A stretch of DNA of 64,000 nucleotides from Mycolicibacter terrae (GCF_010727125.1 NZ_AP022564.1:1116001-1180000); one strand, 5' to 3'. Numbered from the stretch's first letter, positions 1 to 9,148 are shown. Program-made: numbers and translations. Notes: generated from the sequence alone by a model not told the origin.

Positions 1-48
1 GGTCGAGTCGACGAGCCCTGCTTGCTCCTCGGTCAGTTCGAAGTCCAT
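1..48 (-). CDS. acyl-CoA dehydrogenase, N-terminal fragment (runs off the window)
   Basis: Only the first 16 codons are present, reading MDFELTEEQAGLVDST on the minus strand. The F-x-L-T-x-E-Q start is typical of the N-terminal helix of acyl-CoA dehydrogenases. An AAGGAG ribosome binding site lies 6 nt before the ATG at 48. It is divergent from the acyl-CoA dehydrogenase at 178, and the two share a 130-bp promoter region holding the island operator at 111-130. The family call rests on few residues, although the FadE-rich context agrees. Confidence 0.6.
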   Translation of the reverse strand, partial: MDFELTEEQAGLVDST

Positions 49-110
49 CGGCTGCTCCTTAGCTGAGCGGATGCGCGGGTCGGAAGAGTTGCGAAATCCC
101 ACCTCAAGGT

Positions 111-130
111 ACAGGATACTGATTAAGCTA
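111..130 (+). promoter_or_regulatory. island operator motif, copy 1
   Basis: The sequence ACAGGATACTGATTAAGCTA matches the motif shared by the promoters of this island. It lies between the divergent starts at 48 (minus) and 178 (plus), so it could control the mce operon and the gene to its left. It also contains GATACT, which fits a mycobacterial -10 hexamer (TAnnnT-like), so operator and promoter may overlap. Confidence 0.55.
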
Positions 131-177
131 AATCGCGGGAGTGTCAGACGCCAGCGGATGGCAGAGGGAGGGGTGGC

Positions 178-1383
178 GTGCATCTCGGGCAAGACACTGA
201 ACTCGAGGCGTTACGCGGCCGTGTCCGGGAGCTGGCAGCCCGCGAGGCGCCGGCGCGACATGGCCGGGCCGGGGTTCGGGCACCCGAAGACCACGAGGTC
301 CCCGCACTGCGCGCCTGGACGGCACGGCTGTTCTCCGAGCAGTTGTTGGGGGTGAACTGGCCGGTCGCCTACGGTGGACTGCCCGATCCGCATCCTCTGC
401 ATGAATCGGTGGTCGCCGACGAGTTGGTACGAGTCGGCGCCTCCGGACCGGTCGGCGGCGGATTGCTGGCCGCTGCGGCGATCATCGCCTCGGGCACCGC
501 CGCGCAGCAGGACTTCTTCCTTCCCCGGATCCGATCCGGCGAACACATCTGGTGCCAGCTGTTCAGCGAGCCGGAGGCCGGCAGCGACCTGGCCGGCCTG
601 CGGACTCGTGCGCGCCGCGACGGCGACGAGTTCGTGGTCGACGGCCAGAAGGTCTGGACGACCAACGGCCAGCACGCCGACTGGGGATATCTACTGGCAC
701 GAACCGATCCGGATGCACCCAAGCATGCCGGTATCACGGCGTTCGCCCTCGACATGACCACGGCGGGCGTATCGGTGCGGCCGCTGCGGGAGATCACGGG
801 TACGGCCGACTTCAACGAGGTCTTTCTCGACGGTGTCCGCATCCCCGCAGCAAATGTGATCGGCGAGGTCGACCGCGGCTGGGCGGTGACCACTGCCAGC
901 CTGGCCCACGAGCGGTCCAGTGCGGGCAGCGGCGCGGCACTGTTCGGCGCGCTGGACCGAGTGGCGCGCCTGGCCGGCGACGTCGTCCGTGACGGCCGGC
1001 CGGCGATCGAGCACGACGACCTCCGCCAGAAGATCGGCGGCTTCGTCGCCGATGTGCACGTCAATGCCCTGGTTTCGGCGTTCGGTGAAAGCCGGGCTCT
1101 GCACCGCTCGGGGGACGTCGGCGACGCACCGGTATCCAAAATCCTGTTCAGCGAGGTCAACCTCGCGCTGCACGACTTCGGCATGCAGTTGCAAGGCCAC
1201 GACGGGGTGCGCGTCGAGGGCGACGACCGCGTATTCGACCAGGGTTGGTGGCAGGACGCATTCCTCTACGGACGGGCGTTCACCATCGCCGGCGGCACCA
1301 ATGAAGTGCTGCGCAACCTGATCGCCGAACGTGCCCTGGGCCTGCCCCCGGGGATGACACGCCCGCCAATCGGAGGAAAGTGA
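178..1383 (+). CDS. acyl-CoA dehydrogenase (FadE-type)
   Basis: A 401-residue flavoenzyme expected to catalyse alpha,beta-dehydrogenation of an acyl-CoA. The substrate and FAD-binding motif WCQLFSEPEAGSDLA lies near residues 125-139, and the C-terminal AGGTNEVLRN segment near 370 corresponds to the region carrying the catalytic glutamate in many family members. The start is a GTG preceded by a purine-rich GAGGGAGGG. It is the first gene of the operon leading into the amidohydrolase and mce genes, and its TGA overlaps the next ATG by one base. The exact chain length or substrate cannot be predicted. Confidence 0.9.
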   Translation: MHLGQDTELEALRGRVRELAAREAPARHGRAGVRAPEDHEVPALRAWTARLFSEQLLGVNWPVAYGGLPDPHPLHESVVADELVRVGASGPVGGGLLAAAAIIASGTAAQQDFFLPRIRSGEHIWCQLFSEPEAGSDLAGLRTRARRDGDEFVVDGQKVWTTNGQHADWGYLLARTDPDAPKHAGITAFALDMTTAGVSVRPLREITGTADFNEVFLDGVRIPAANVIGEVDRGWAVTTASLAHERSSAGSGAALFGALDRVARLAGDVVRDGRPAIEHDDLRQKIGGFVADVHVNALVSAFGESRALHRSGDVGDAPVSKILFSEVNLALHDFGMQLQGHDGVRVEGDDRVFDQGWWQDAFLYGRAFTIAGGTNEVLRNLIAERALGLPPGMTRPPIGGK

Positions 1384-2546
1384 TGCCGCTACAGGACTGG
1401 ATGAAGATCATCTCGGTCGACGACCACGTGATCGAGCACCCGCGGGTATGGTGCGACCGGTTGCCCGAGCGCCACCGGGAGCAGGGACCGCAGATCATCG
1501 AGACCGACACGGGTCAGCACGTCTGGCGTTACGAAGGTCAGCTGTACCCGCAGATCGGGCTCAACGCGGTCGCAGGCAAGCCACCGTCGGAGTACGGCAT
1601 GGAGCCGGTGCGCTACGACCAGATGATCCCGGGCTGCTACGACCCGGTTGAGCGGGTCAAGGATATGGACATCGACGGCGTCGAGGCCGCGTTGTCGTTC
1701 CCGTCGTTTCCCGGCTTCGGCGGTGGCGTGTTCCAACGCGCCCAGGACAAGGATCTGGCGCTGGCATGCGTGCGGGCGTGGAACGACTTTCAGATCGACG
1801 AGTGGTGCGCCACCGCGCCGGACCGGTTGATCCCGTTGGGAATTCTGCCGACCTGGGATCCGCACCTGGCCGCCGCCGAAGTCGAGCGGATCGCCGAGCG
1901 GGGAACCCGGGCGGTGTCCTTCCCGGACAGTCCGGTGCCGCTGGGGCTGCCGTCTTTTCACCACAAGACGCACTGGGAAGTGCTCTGGGATGCGCTCGAG
2001 GCGGCCGACATGCCGCTGTGCCTGCATTTCGGCTCCGGCGGCTACGTGCCCGGCTTCTCGGTGGGCGCACCCCCCAGTGCGGAGGACACCGCGCCGTTCG
2101 CGGTGGCCATCGCCACCTTTTCGACGAACCTGATGTGGACCACCGCGGATCTGGTGTTCTCCGGCATGCTGCAACGCCACCCCAAGCTGAAATTCATGCT
2201 GTCCGAGGGCGGCATCGGATGGATCCCCTACCTGCTGGAGCGTCTGGACTACACCTGGGAGCGGCACCGCTGGTACCAGAAGATCAGCCGCGACGACCGT
2301 CCGTCGGACCTGTTCCGGCGCCACATCTGGGGCTGCTTTATCGACGACGTCCACGGCGTGAACTCGCGAGATCTGATCGGCATCGACCGGATCCTCATCG
2401 AGGTCGACTACCCGCACTCCGATTCCAACTGGCCCAACAGCCGCAAGCGGATCGCCGAGAACTTGGTCGAGGTCAGCGACGCCGATGCGCACCGCATCGT
2501 GGAACTCAACGCTCGCGAACTGCTGCACTTCGGGGATACACGATGA
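1383..2546 (+). CDS. amidohydrolase-2 family metal-dependent hydrolase
   Basis: A 387-residue TIM-barrel hydrolase. The N-terminal ISVDDHVIEHP motif (about residues 9-19), a central LCLHFGSGG histidine motif and the C-terminal VDYPHSDSNWP aspartate motif are the metal and active-site landmarks of the ACMSD/amidohydrolase-2 family. Members hydrolyse, decarboxylate or hydrate ring-cleavage type products. ATG 1383 is chosen over GTG 1380 because GGAGG sits at the right distance. It is coupled to the upstream FadE (1-nt overlap) and to the downstream small gene (ATGA overlap). The substrate is unknown. Confidence 0.85.
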   Translation: MPLQDWMKIISVDDHVIEHPRVWCDRLPERHREQGPQIIETDTGQHVWRYEGQLYPQIGLNAVAGKPPSEYGMEPVRYDQMIPGCYDPVERVKDMDIDGVEAALSFPSFPGFGGGVFQRAQDKDLALACVRAWNDFQIDEWCATAPDRLIPLGILPTWDPHLAAAEVERIAERGTRAVSFPDSPVPLGLPSFHHKTHWEVLWDALEAADMPLCLHFGSGGYVPGFSVGAPPSAEDTAPFAVAIATFSTNLMWTTADLVFSGMLQRHPKLKFMLSEGGIGWIPYLLERLDYTWERHRWYQKISRDDRPSDLFRRHIWGCFIDDVHGVNSRDLIGIDRILIEVDYPHSDSNWPNSRKRIAENLVEVSDADAHRIVELNARELLHFGDTR

Positions 2547-2863
2547 CGGCCGCCGAGCCCGCCGCCACCGGCGCCCAGACGGCCGATCAGCGGCCCGACT
2601 CCGACGACTATGACCTGTTGACGTTCGGCGAGGTCGCGGCCCGGCTCTCCGAGGAGTTGGTGAGTGCGGCCGCCGAGCTGGAGCGAGCCCGCAACGGCGA
2701 CTCCGCGGACCCGGACCGGATCCGGGCCCTGGAGGAACGGATCCAGCTTCTGCAGACCAGCAAAGACCGCTACCGGCGCGAGGAACGGAGCAACGAAACC
2801 TTCACGCGCAGGTTCGGTTCCCTGCTCCGACCCTCGGCCGATCCCCGGCCCCGGTGGACCTGA
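2543..2863 (+). CDS. small hypothetical coiled-coil protein
   Basis: A 106-residue acidic and charged protein that I do not recognise as a named family. A heptad-like stretch from about residue 30 to 80 (FGEVAARLSEELVSAAAELE, then RIRALEERIQLLQ) suggests a coiled coil. There is no signal peptide or membrane segment. It starts within the stop codon of the amidohydrolase (ATGA) and overlaps the longest reading of yrbEA by 10 nt, so it is translationally coupled between the hydrolase and the importer. It may be an accessory or scaffold subunit; this is inference only. Confidence 0.7.
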   Translation: MTAAEPAATGAQTADQRPDSDDYDLLTFGEVAARLSEELVSAAAELERARNGDSADPDRIRALEERIQLLQTSKDRYRREERSNETFTRRFGSLLRPSADPRPRWT

Positions 2864-3747
2864 TCGATCTCGGCCGCGGAGCACCGGTGGACACTATGAC
2901 AACGCCGCCTGCGGTAGCAATTTCCCCGCTCGGCAGCATGGCGCAATGGAGTCAGGGTTACGCCCGGCGCCACCCGGGCGCTGCGCTGCGAACGGTCGGT
3001 AGTCAGTGCATCTTGGGGGTGCGGGCGCTGCAGTACCTGGTCATCGATATCGCGAAGCGGCGGTTTCCGGTCGGCGAATTCGTCGATCAGGCCGCGTTCA
3101 TGGCATCCACCGCGGTGCTGCCGACGATGTGCGTGGCGATCCCGATCGGGGTGACCCTGCAGATCCAGTTCGCCCTGCTCGCCGGACAGGTGGGGGCTAC
3201 GTCGCTGGCGGGTGCCGCCAGCGGTCTCGCGGTCATCAGGCAAGGCGCCCCGCTGGTGGCGGCACTGTTGATGGCCTCTGCGGTGGGTTCGGCGGTCTGC
3301 GCCGACCTGGGTTCACGGACCATCCGCGAGGAGGTGGATGCCCTTGAGGTGCTGGGGATCTCGCCGGTGCGCCGGCTGGTGGTACCACGGCTGGCGGCGG
3401 CGATCGTGGTCGGTCTCGCGCTGACCGGGCTGGTGTGCTTCATCGGCTTTCTGGCCGGCTATCTGTTCAACACATTCGTGCAAAACGGTGCTCCGGGCAG
3501 CTTCGTCACCACTTTCGCGTCATTTGCGACGGTCGGGGACATGATCTTGACCTTGATCAAGGCGGTGGTGTTCGCCGCCATCGTCGTCATCGTTGCCTGT
3601 GACAAGGGTTTGACCACCAAGGGTGGGCCGGCCGGTGTGGCCAACTCGGTCAACGCCACCGTGGTCGCCTCCATCCTGTTGCTCATGGTGACCAATGTGG
3701 TTTTCACCGAGATGTATGTGCTGCTGTTCCCAAGGGCGTCGCTGTAA
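2854..3747 (+). CDS. YrbEA: MlaE-family permease of the Mce lipid importer
   Basis: An integral membrane permease, up to 297 residues, with several hydrophobic segments and the conserved MlaE-family signature around ADLGSRTIREEVDALEVLGI (about residues 150-169). Together with YrbEB it forms the inner-membrane channel of Mce transporters, which move lipids through the mycobacterial envelope with the help of an ATPase usually encoded elsewhere (MceG). The start could be GTG 2854, GTG 2887 or ATG 2896; none has a strong ribosome binding site. The gene is followed by a TAATG overlap with yrbEB. Confidence 0.92.
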   Translation: MDLIDLGRGAPVDTMTTPPAVAISPLGSMAQWSQGYARRHPGAALRTVGSQCILGVRALQYLVIDIAKRRFPVGEFVDQAAFMASTAVLPTMCVAIPIGVTLQIQFALLAGQVGATSLAGAASGLAVIRQGAPLVAALLMASAVGSAVCADLGSRTIREEVDALEVLGISPVRRLVVPRLAAAIVVGLALTGLVCFIGFLAGYLFNTFVQNGAPGSFVTTFASFATVGDMILTLIKAVVFAAIVVIVACDKGLTTKGGPAGVANSVNATVVASILLLMVTNVVFTEMYVLLFPRASL

Positions 3748-4604
3748 TGGCGGCGACACCGTACTACCCCAGGGGCGTACTGCCCATTGTGCGGGCCCTG
3801 ACCTCGATAGGCCGGGCCGGTATGACCTTGGGGCACATGCTGACCTTCTTCGCCCACGCGGCGGCCGGAATACCCGTGACGTTGACTCGCTACCGAACAG
3901 CGTTTCTCACCGTCTTGTCCGACGTCACCTGGGGCAACGGCTCCATCGTGGTGGGCGGCGGCACGGCATGGGTGATCATCGTGCTGGGCGCCACCGCTGG
4001 GGCGATCGTCGGCATCGAGGGGTATCAAGCACTGCACCTGCTCGGCATGGAGCCCGCTGCGGGCCTGCTGTCCTCAACGGTGTCCACCCGGGAGCTGGCG
4101 CCGATCATGGCGGCCTTGGCCTTCGCCGCCCAGGCGGGGTGCCGGTTCACCGCACAGCTGGGTTCGATGCGGATCTCCGAGGAGATCGACGCCATGGAAT
4201 CTCTTGCGATCCGGCCGATTCCGTATCTGGTCACCACCCGGCTGCTGGCATCGGTGGTGGCGATCATCCCGCTCTACATCTTGTGTCTGGTGATCAACTA
4301 CGCCGCCGTGCAGACCATCGTCACCGTCGCCGGCGGCTTGTCCGGGGGATCCTTCGAGCACTACTTCCGGCTGGTACTGACCGGTTCGGACATCGTGTAC
4401 TCGGTCGGCAAGGTCATCGTCTTCATCATCCTCACCTCGACCATCCAGTGCTATTACGGGTATTTCGCCAGCGGCGGCCCCCAAGGCGTCGGGATCGCGG
4501 CGGGCCGGGCCATGCGGGCCGCCATCTCGGTGATGATCATCGCGAACCTATTGCTCACCATCGGTCTGTGGGGAATGGGATCGGTTGCAAGGCTGGGTGG
4601 TTGA
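3747..4604 (+). CDS. YrbEB: MlaE-family permease of the Mce lipid importer
   Basis: A 285-residue polytopic membrane protein, the second permease subunit. The MlaE signature appears as AQLGSMRISEEIDAMESLAI (about residues 135-154), and STRELAPIMAAL precedes it. The ATG overlaps the stop codon of yrbEA (TAATG), consistent with equal production of the two partners. The C-terminal hydrophobic segments end just before mceA, which begins within or a few bases after this stop codon. Its role as permease partner of YrbEA follows from family knowledge of the YrbE/MlaE system. Confidence 0.92.
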   Translation: MAATPYYPRGVLPIVRALTSIGRAGMTLGHMLTFFAHAAAGIPVTLTRYRTAFLTVLSDVTWGNGSIVVGGGTAWVIIVLGATAGAIVGIEGYQALHLLGMEPAAGLLSSTVSTRELAPIMAALAFAAQAGCRFTAQLGSMRISEEIDAMESLAIRPIPYLVTTRLLASVVAIIPLYILCLVINYAAVQTIVTVAGGLSGGSFEHYFRLVLTGSDIVYSVGKVIVFIILTSTIQCYYGYFASGGPQGVGIAAGRAMRAAISVMIIANLLLTIGLWGMGSVARLGG

Positions 4605-4609
4605 TCACC

Positions 4610-5962
4610 GTGCAGAGAATCGAATCGGCGTCCAAGGCGGTGTCATCGACGCAGCTGCTGTTGCGTGGGCTGGCGTTGCTGATCGGTACCGTGCTGCTGG
4701 CGGGCGTAGCGGTCGCCAGATCCGAGGGCGTCTTCTCCGGCCACGTCCAGGTGCTGGCCGTGCTCGACGATGTCGGCGACGGTCTGCCCACCGGTTCCGA
4801 CGTCAAATTCCGCGGTGCTCTGGTGGGAACGGTCGTTGGCGTGACCCCCGCACTGGACGGTCGTCCGAACCAGATCGCGCTGCGCATGGACCACCACTTC
4901 GCGCATGCCATTCCGTCAACAGTGACCGCGCGGGTGGTGCCCAGCAATGTGTTCGCGGTCTCGTCCATTCAGCTGGTGGACAACGGACCGGCACCGGGGC
5001 TGCGGCCGGGTTCCCGGATCGTCCAGGACCAGAGCCTGGCCACCGTCCAGTTCCAGACCGCGTTGACCAAGCTGCGCGATGTGATGCGGGCAGCAGGCCG
5101 ACCCGGGTCCGGCAACGCGCTGGGAGTTCTCGCCGCGGTGGCCGAGGCGACCAGCGGACGCGGCGACACCCTGGCCCGCGCCGGGGGAGGAGCCAACCGT
5201 ATCGTCAAGGAACTCAACGCGATAATGGCCCCCGGCGACAACCAATCGACGATCGGGGTGCTCTCCGATGCGCTGCAGGGACTACAGTCCTCGTCGCCGG
5301 AGCTGCTCGAGGCGGTACATCGGGCGGTGGTGCCGATGCGCACCGTGGCCGAAAAGCGCCGGGAATTGGCGACCTTCCTCTCCGCGGGTCAAACCACGTT
5401 CGGCAGCATGGCAGAGGCATTCGAGAACAACACCGACCAGCTGACCGTGATCACCACCCAACTGTCGCCGGTGCTCGGCGTGATAGCCGACGGGGGAGGG
5501 GAATTCGCGCCGATGGTCACTCGAATCAACAATGTCGGAAACCGATTCCTGACCGAAGTGTGGAAGCCGGAGCGCAACACCGCGGTGGGCAAGTTCCTGT
5601 TGGTGATCACACCGAACCGGATGTACACCCGGCAGGACTGCCCGCGCTACCGCCACATGGCGGGTCCCAGCTGCCAGACCGCGCCGTTGACCGCCGACCC
5701 GCCGGCGCTATCGCCGATGCTGGATCCCCGCAACTACCCGCTCCCCGCGGCGGGAGGCCACGCGGGCCCGCTGGCCAGCCCCCAGGAACGCGAGCAGCTG
5801 TCCGAGATCCTGGGGCCCGAGGGCAACCCGGCCTTCGAGTTGCTGCTCGGGCCCGTGGCCCGGGGCAACACCGTGCAGGTGGTGCCCCTCCCGCCGGATC
5901 CGCCGCCGGCGCCCGGCAGTGCGGACCGGAACCTTACGCTGCCCCCGGGGGTCGGGCCGTGA
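4610..5962 (+). CDS. MceA: Mce/MlaD-family protein
   Basis: About 450 residues. An N-terminal membrane anchor (LLLRGLALLIGTVLLAGVAV) is followed by an MlaD domain (roughly residues 40-120, with VGDGLPTGSDVKFRGALVGT), a helical Mce domain to about 330 and a Pro-rich C-terminus. MceA-F proteins assemble as a hexameric periplasm-spanning tube feeding lipids to YrbEAB. GTG 4610, five bases after the yrbEB stop, is the preferred start; TTG 4601 overlapping the stop is an alternative. It couples to mceB by a GTGA overlap. Confidence 0.9.
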   Translation: MQRIESASKAVSSTQLLLRGLALLIGTVLLAGVAVARSEGVFSGHVQVLAVLDDVGDGLPTGSDVKFRGALVGTVVGVTPALDGRPNQIALRMDHHFAHAIPSTVTARVVPSNVFAVSSIQLVDNGPAPGLRPGSRIVQDQSLATVQFQTALTKLRDVMRAAGRPGSGNALGVLAAVAEATSGRGDTLARAGGGANRIVKELNAIMAPGDNQSTIGVLSDALQGLQSSSPELLEAVHRAVVPMRTVAEKRRELATFLSAGQTTFGSMAEAFENNTDQLTVITTQLSPVLGVIADGGGEFAPMVTRINNVGNRFLTEVWKPERNTAVGKFLLVITPNRMYTRQDCPRYRHMAGPSCQTAPLTADPPALSPMLDPRNYPLPAAGGHAGPLASPQEREQLSEILGPEGNPAFELLLGPVARGNTVQVVPLPPDPPPAPGSADRNLTLPPGVGP

Positions 5963-6999
5963 TCGGCTACCGCCGCAGGCTGGTCTGGCTGGGGGCGTTC
6001 TTGATGGTCTGCTTCGCGCTGACCTGGACCGTCTTCGTCACCCTGCAACGCAACGTCAGCGGGCCGACCACCCCGTACTCGGCGGAATTCACCGACGTGT
6101 CGGGACTCAAAGTCGGCGACGAGGTACGGATGGCCGGGGTGCTGGTCGGCCGGGTCGACAGCATCGCGCTGAACGGCGACCACGCCCGGGTCGGGTTCCG
6201 AGTCCAGTCCGATCAGAAGGTGTACGGGAACACCAAGGCGTCGATCGACTACCAGAACATCATCGGTCAGCGCTATCTGGGCCTGTCGCTGGTCGAGTTC
6301 GGTGATCCGAAGAAACTGCCGGCCGGCGCGGTGATACCCGTGGAGCGCACCGAACCCTCCTTCGATATCTCCAGGCTGCTCAATGGATTCGAGCCGCTGT
6401 TCGCGTTGCTGGATCCCGACCAGGTGAACAACATCACCACCGCGATCGTTCGGGCCATGCAGGGCGACTCCGGCGCCATCACCACCTTGATCTCCGACAC
6501 CACCACGTTGGCGGACGCCTATTCGGGCACCGACCGGATCCTCGACGGGGTGCTGGACAACCTCAATGCCGTGATGGATTCGCTGGCACAGCGCCGCGAC
6601 GATTTGGATTCCACCATTGCCTCGGCCAAGACCATGTTCGGTGGGCTGGCCGCGCGCCGAGCGGAGTTCGTCGACTCCCTGGACCAGGCCTCGATCGTGG
6701 GGCAGCGGGTGGCCAACGTGATCGCCGACGTCCAACCCGATCTGCAGGAATGGCTGGCGCGAGAGCCGGGATTCGCCAAGCACTTCATGGAGGACAAGCA
6801 GGGGTTCGCCTACATGGCATTCAATGTTCCGCTGTTGCTCAAGGGCATGGCCCGGCTCAGCCAGAGCGGCTCCTATCTCGACATCTATGCGTGCAATCTC
6901 ACGGTCAGTCAGCTTCCGCGCATCGACAGCCTGATCGACGCGATAGTCCGGAATGCTATGCCGGGCAACGCTATCCAGCGCAGTGCGAAATGCCGGTGA
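5959..6999 (+). CDS. MceB: Mce/MlaD-family protein
   Basis: A 346-residue Mce subunit. The N-terminal signal anchor (LVWLGAFLMVCFALTWTVFV) precedes an MlaD domain starting YSAEFTDVSGLKVGDEVRMA (about residues 36-55), followed by a long helical region and a Cys pair near the C-terminus (YACNLT and AKCR). The start codon GTG overlaps the mceA stop (GTGA), and the end overlaps the possible starts of mceC. Its length is close to that of Mtb MceB proteins (about 340-350). Confidence 0.9.
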   Translation: MIGYRRRLVWLGAFLMVCFALTWTVFVTLQRNVSGPTTPYSAEFTDVSGLKVGDEVRMAGVLVGRVDSIALNGDHARVGFRVQSDQKVYGNTKASIDYQNIIGQRYLGLSLVEFGDPKKLPAGAVIPVERTEPSFDISRLLNGFEPLFALLDPDQVNNITTAIVRAMQGDSGAITTLISDTTTLADAYSGTDRILDGVLDNLNAVMDSLAQRRDDLDSTIASAKTMFGGLAARRAEFVDSLDQASIVGQRVANVIADVQPDLQEWLAREPGFAKHFMEDKQGFAYMAFNVPLLLKGMARLSQSGSYLDIYACNLTVSQLPRIDSLIDAIVRNAMPGNAIQRSAKCR

Positions 7000-8042
7000 G
7001 CGCGATGACCAAGCTGAAAGGCCTGCTGAGACGGCCGATCGAATCCCATGCCAAGCTGCGCCTGGGAGTGATCACCGTGCTGGTCATCGGGGTGGTGCTG
7101 GGCGGGGCGATCGGACTGGGCCGGCTCGGGGTGGGCAGGATCACCTACGCCGCCGAATTCGCCCAGGCGGCCGGCCTCAGCGCCGGCGATCAGGTCACCG
7201 TCGCCGGAGTCCGGGTCGGAGCGGTCAGGGGCATGCGACTCGACGGCGACCGGGTCGTCGTGACGATGGAGATCGAGAAAGGGCTGCATCTCGGATCGGC
7301 CACCCGTGCGGCGGTGAAACTGACCACTCTGCTCGGCGCCCGCTACATCGACTTGCGACCCGGCGGATCCCAAGCGCTGACCAACCGGCGAATCCCGCTG
7401 TCCAACACCGAAGTCCCCTACGACCTGCAGGACGCGTTGCAGGACGCCACCACCACATTCGAGGCGGTCGACGCCGAGAAAGTGGCGCAGTCTATGACAA
7501 CGCTGTCGCAGCAGCTGAAAGGGAGCCCGGAAATTCTGCCGCAGGCGCTGGACAACATCTCGCAGCTGTCCGGCGTGATCGCGTCACGGCGCGATGAGAT
7601 CGGTGCCCTACTGCGCAGCACTCAACGGATAGCCGCATTGCTGGGCGACCAGCAACACAGCCTGGGCCTGTTGATGACTCAGGGGCGCGAAGTCTTGGGA
7701 GACCTGGCGGCGCGCAAGGAACTGGTCATCCGGCTCATCGACGCCACTACCAAGCTCGTCAGTCAGTTGCAGCCCGTTCTGATCGGCAGTCGGCCTCAGA
7801 TCGACGAGCTGCTGGCCAATCTCAACGGGTTGTTGTCCGCGGTCGGCAACAATGATGCGCTGTTGCGCAATACCTTGCAGATCATGCCGATTCCGCTACG
7901 GAATTTCACCAATGCCACCGGCAACGGCAACGAGTTCGATTTCACCTCGACCGGCGGCACCATGATCGACAGCTGGATGTGCGCAATCAGTGGGCGAGCG
8001 CGGCAGTTCAACCTGCCCGAGTACTTCGAGGACTGTAAATGA
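6996..8042 (+). CDS. MceC: Mce/MlaD-family protein
   Basis: About 348 residues. An N-terminal hydrophobic anchor (VITVLVIGVVLGGAIGLGRL) is followed by an MlaD domain (YAAEFAQAAGLSAGDQVTVA) and a helical Mce domain. GTG 6996 gives a GTGA overlap with mceB; ATG 6990 and ATG 7005 are alternatives in the same frame. It lacks the long Pro-rich tail seen in some MceC proteins. The stop overlaps the ATG of the next gene (ATGA). It is presumed to be one of six subunits of the envelope-spanning lipid conduit. Confidence 0.88.
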   Translation: MSAMTKLKGLLRRPIESHAKLRLGVITVLVIGVVLGGAIGLGRLGVGRITYAAEFAQAAGLSAGDQVTVAGVRVGAVRGMRLDGDRVVVTMEIEKGLHLGSATRAAVKLTTLLGARYIDLRPGGSQALTNRRIPLSNTEVPYDLQDALQDATTTFEAVDAEKVAQSMTTLSQQLKGSPEILPQALDNISQLSGVIASRRDEIGALLRSTQRIAALLGDQQHSLGLLMTQGREVLGDLAARKELVIRLIDATTKLVSQLQPVLIGSRPQIDELLANLNGLLSAVGNNDALLRNTLQIMPIPLRNFTNATGNGNEFDFTSTGGTMIDSWMCAISGRARQFNLPEYFEDCK

Positions 8043-9148
8043 CCGCCCGGGCGATCGCCAAGATGATCAGCATCGTGGCCCTGGTGCTGGCGGCGTGCAG
8101 CTGCTCGGGAGGCCCGCTGCCCGGAGCGGGGCGGAGCATGACCGTCACCGCGCTGTTCGACAATGCCAGCGGACTATACGTTGGCAACGCGGTGGCCGTG
8201 CTGGGGATGCCGGTCGGCAAGGTCGAGAAGATCAGCCCCAAGGGGCAGTACGTCGAAGTCATCATGCACATCGACGCGGGCGTCAAGATTCCCGCCGACG
8301 CCCAGGCGGTGACGGTGTCGAAATCGATTCTCACCGACCGCCATATCGAGTTCACCCCGGTGTACAGATCCGGGCCGACCCTGGCCGACCACGACACCCT
8401 CGGTCTGTTGCGTACCAGAACCCCGGTCGAATTCGACCGGGTATTGGCAATGGTCGACAAGCTGTCCGTGCAGCTGCAGGGCAACGGCGAGGGATCCGGA
8501 CCCATCGCAGACCTGCTCAGCATCGGTGCGGCGATGACCGACGGGAACGGCGGCAAGATCCGGTCGGCTCTCGGTGAGCTGTCCACCGCTTTGAAGATGA
8601 GCCAGGAACGTGGCGCGCCCACCGCTGACGCCATCACGACCATCGTGACCAGCCTCGACAGTTTGACGAAGGCCGCCGCGGACAACGATCAGACCATCCG
8701 TGGATTCGGTTCGGCGGTGCGACAACTGAGTTCGGTGGTGGCCAATGAGCGCCTCGGCAGCGGGTCCACCGGCACCCGCATGAACCAGGTCCTCTCCGGC
8801 ACGGCCGATCTGCTGGAAGCCCACCGCGACACGCTGAAGTCCACCGCGGGCCAAACCCAGACCGTCACCCGGGCGATCGCCGACTACCGGCGCGAAATGG
8901 CCGAGGTACTGGACTTGATTCCGCTGCTGGCGGACAACGTCTACAACATGATCGATCCGGTAAAGCAGGCCATCCGGGCCCATCCGCTGCTGGACAAGGT
9001 CGAAGTCAACGGACAGGCCACTAAGGAGCTGTGCAACTTGCTGGGGATGCGCCAACTGGGCTGTGCGACCGGGACCATCGAGGACTACGGACCCGATTTC
9101 GGATTGACCAGCATGCTGGAGGATCTGGCCGAGTTGGGGAAGCGATGA
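8039..9148 (+). CDS. MceD: Mce/MlaD-family protein with lipoprotein-like signal
   Basis: A 369-residue Mce subunit. The N-terminus (MISIVALVLAACSCSGG) carries a lipobox-like LAAC at about residues 17-20, unusual for this position in the operon because normally only MceE is a lipoprotein. The MlaD domain starts near MTVTALFDNASGLYVGNAVA. A helical Mce domain follows. It is coupled by ATGA overlaps at both ends. Assignment as MceD rests on gene order; by its signal it resembles a second MceE-like lipoprotein. Confidence 0.87.
   Translation: MTARAIAKMISIVALVLAACSCSGGPLPGAGRSMTVTALFDNASGLYVGNAVAVLGMPVGKVEKISPKGQYVEVIMHIDAGVKIPADAQAVTVSKSILTDRHIEFTPVYRSGPTLADHDTLGLLRTRTPVEFDRVLAMVDKLSVQLQGNGEGSGPIADLLSIGAAMTDGNGGKIRSALGELSTALKMSQERGAPTADAITTIVTSLDSLTKAAADNDQTIRGFGSAVRQLSSVVANERLGSGSTGTRMNQVLSGTADLLEAHRDTLKSTAGQTQTVTRAIADYRREMAEVLDLIPLLADNVYNMIDPVKQAIRAHPLLDKVEVNGQATKELCNLLGMRQLGCATGTIEDYGPDFGLTSMLEDLAELGKR

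Noticed and set aside
111-130. The shared motif as a KstR or KstR2 operator
   Set aside because: KstR sites have a TnnAACnnGTTnnA-like core and KstR2 sites contain CAAG and CTTG arms; the motif here has neither.
1389-2528. A 379-codon minus-strand frame opposite the amidohydrolase
   Set aside because: Antisense shadow; the plus-strand gene has metal-site motifs and coupled neighbours.
3695-4600. A long N-terminal extension of mceA across yrbEB
   Set aside because: The extension is out of frame within yrbEB; MceA starts with its own membrane anchor at 4610.
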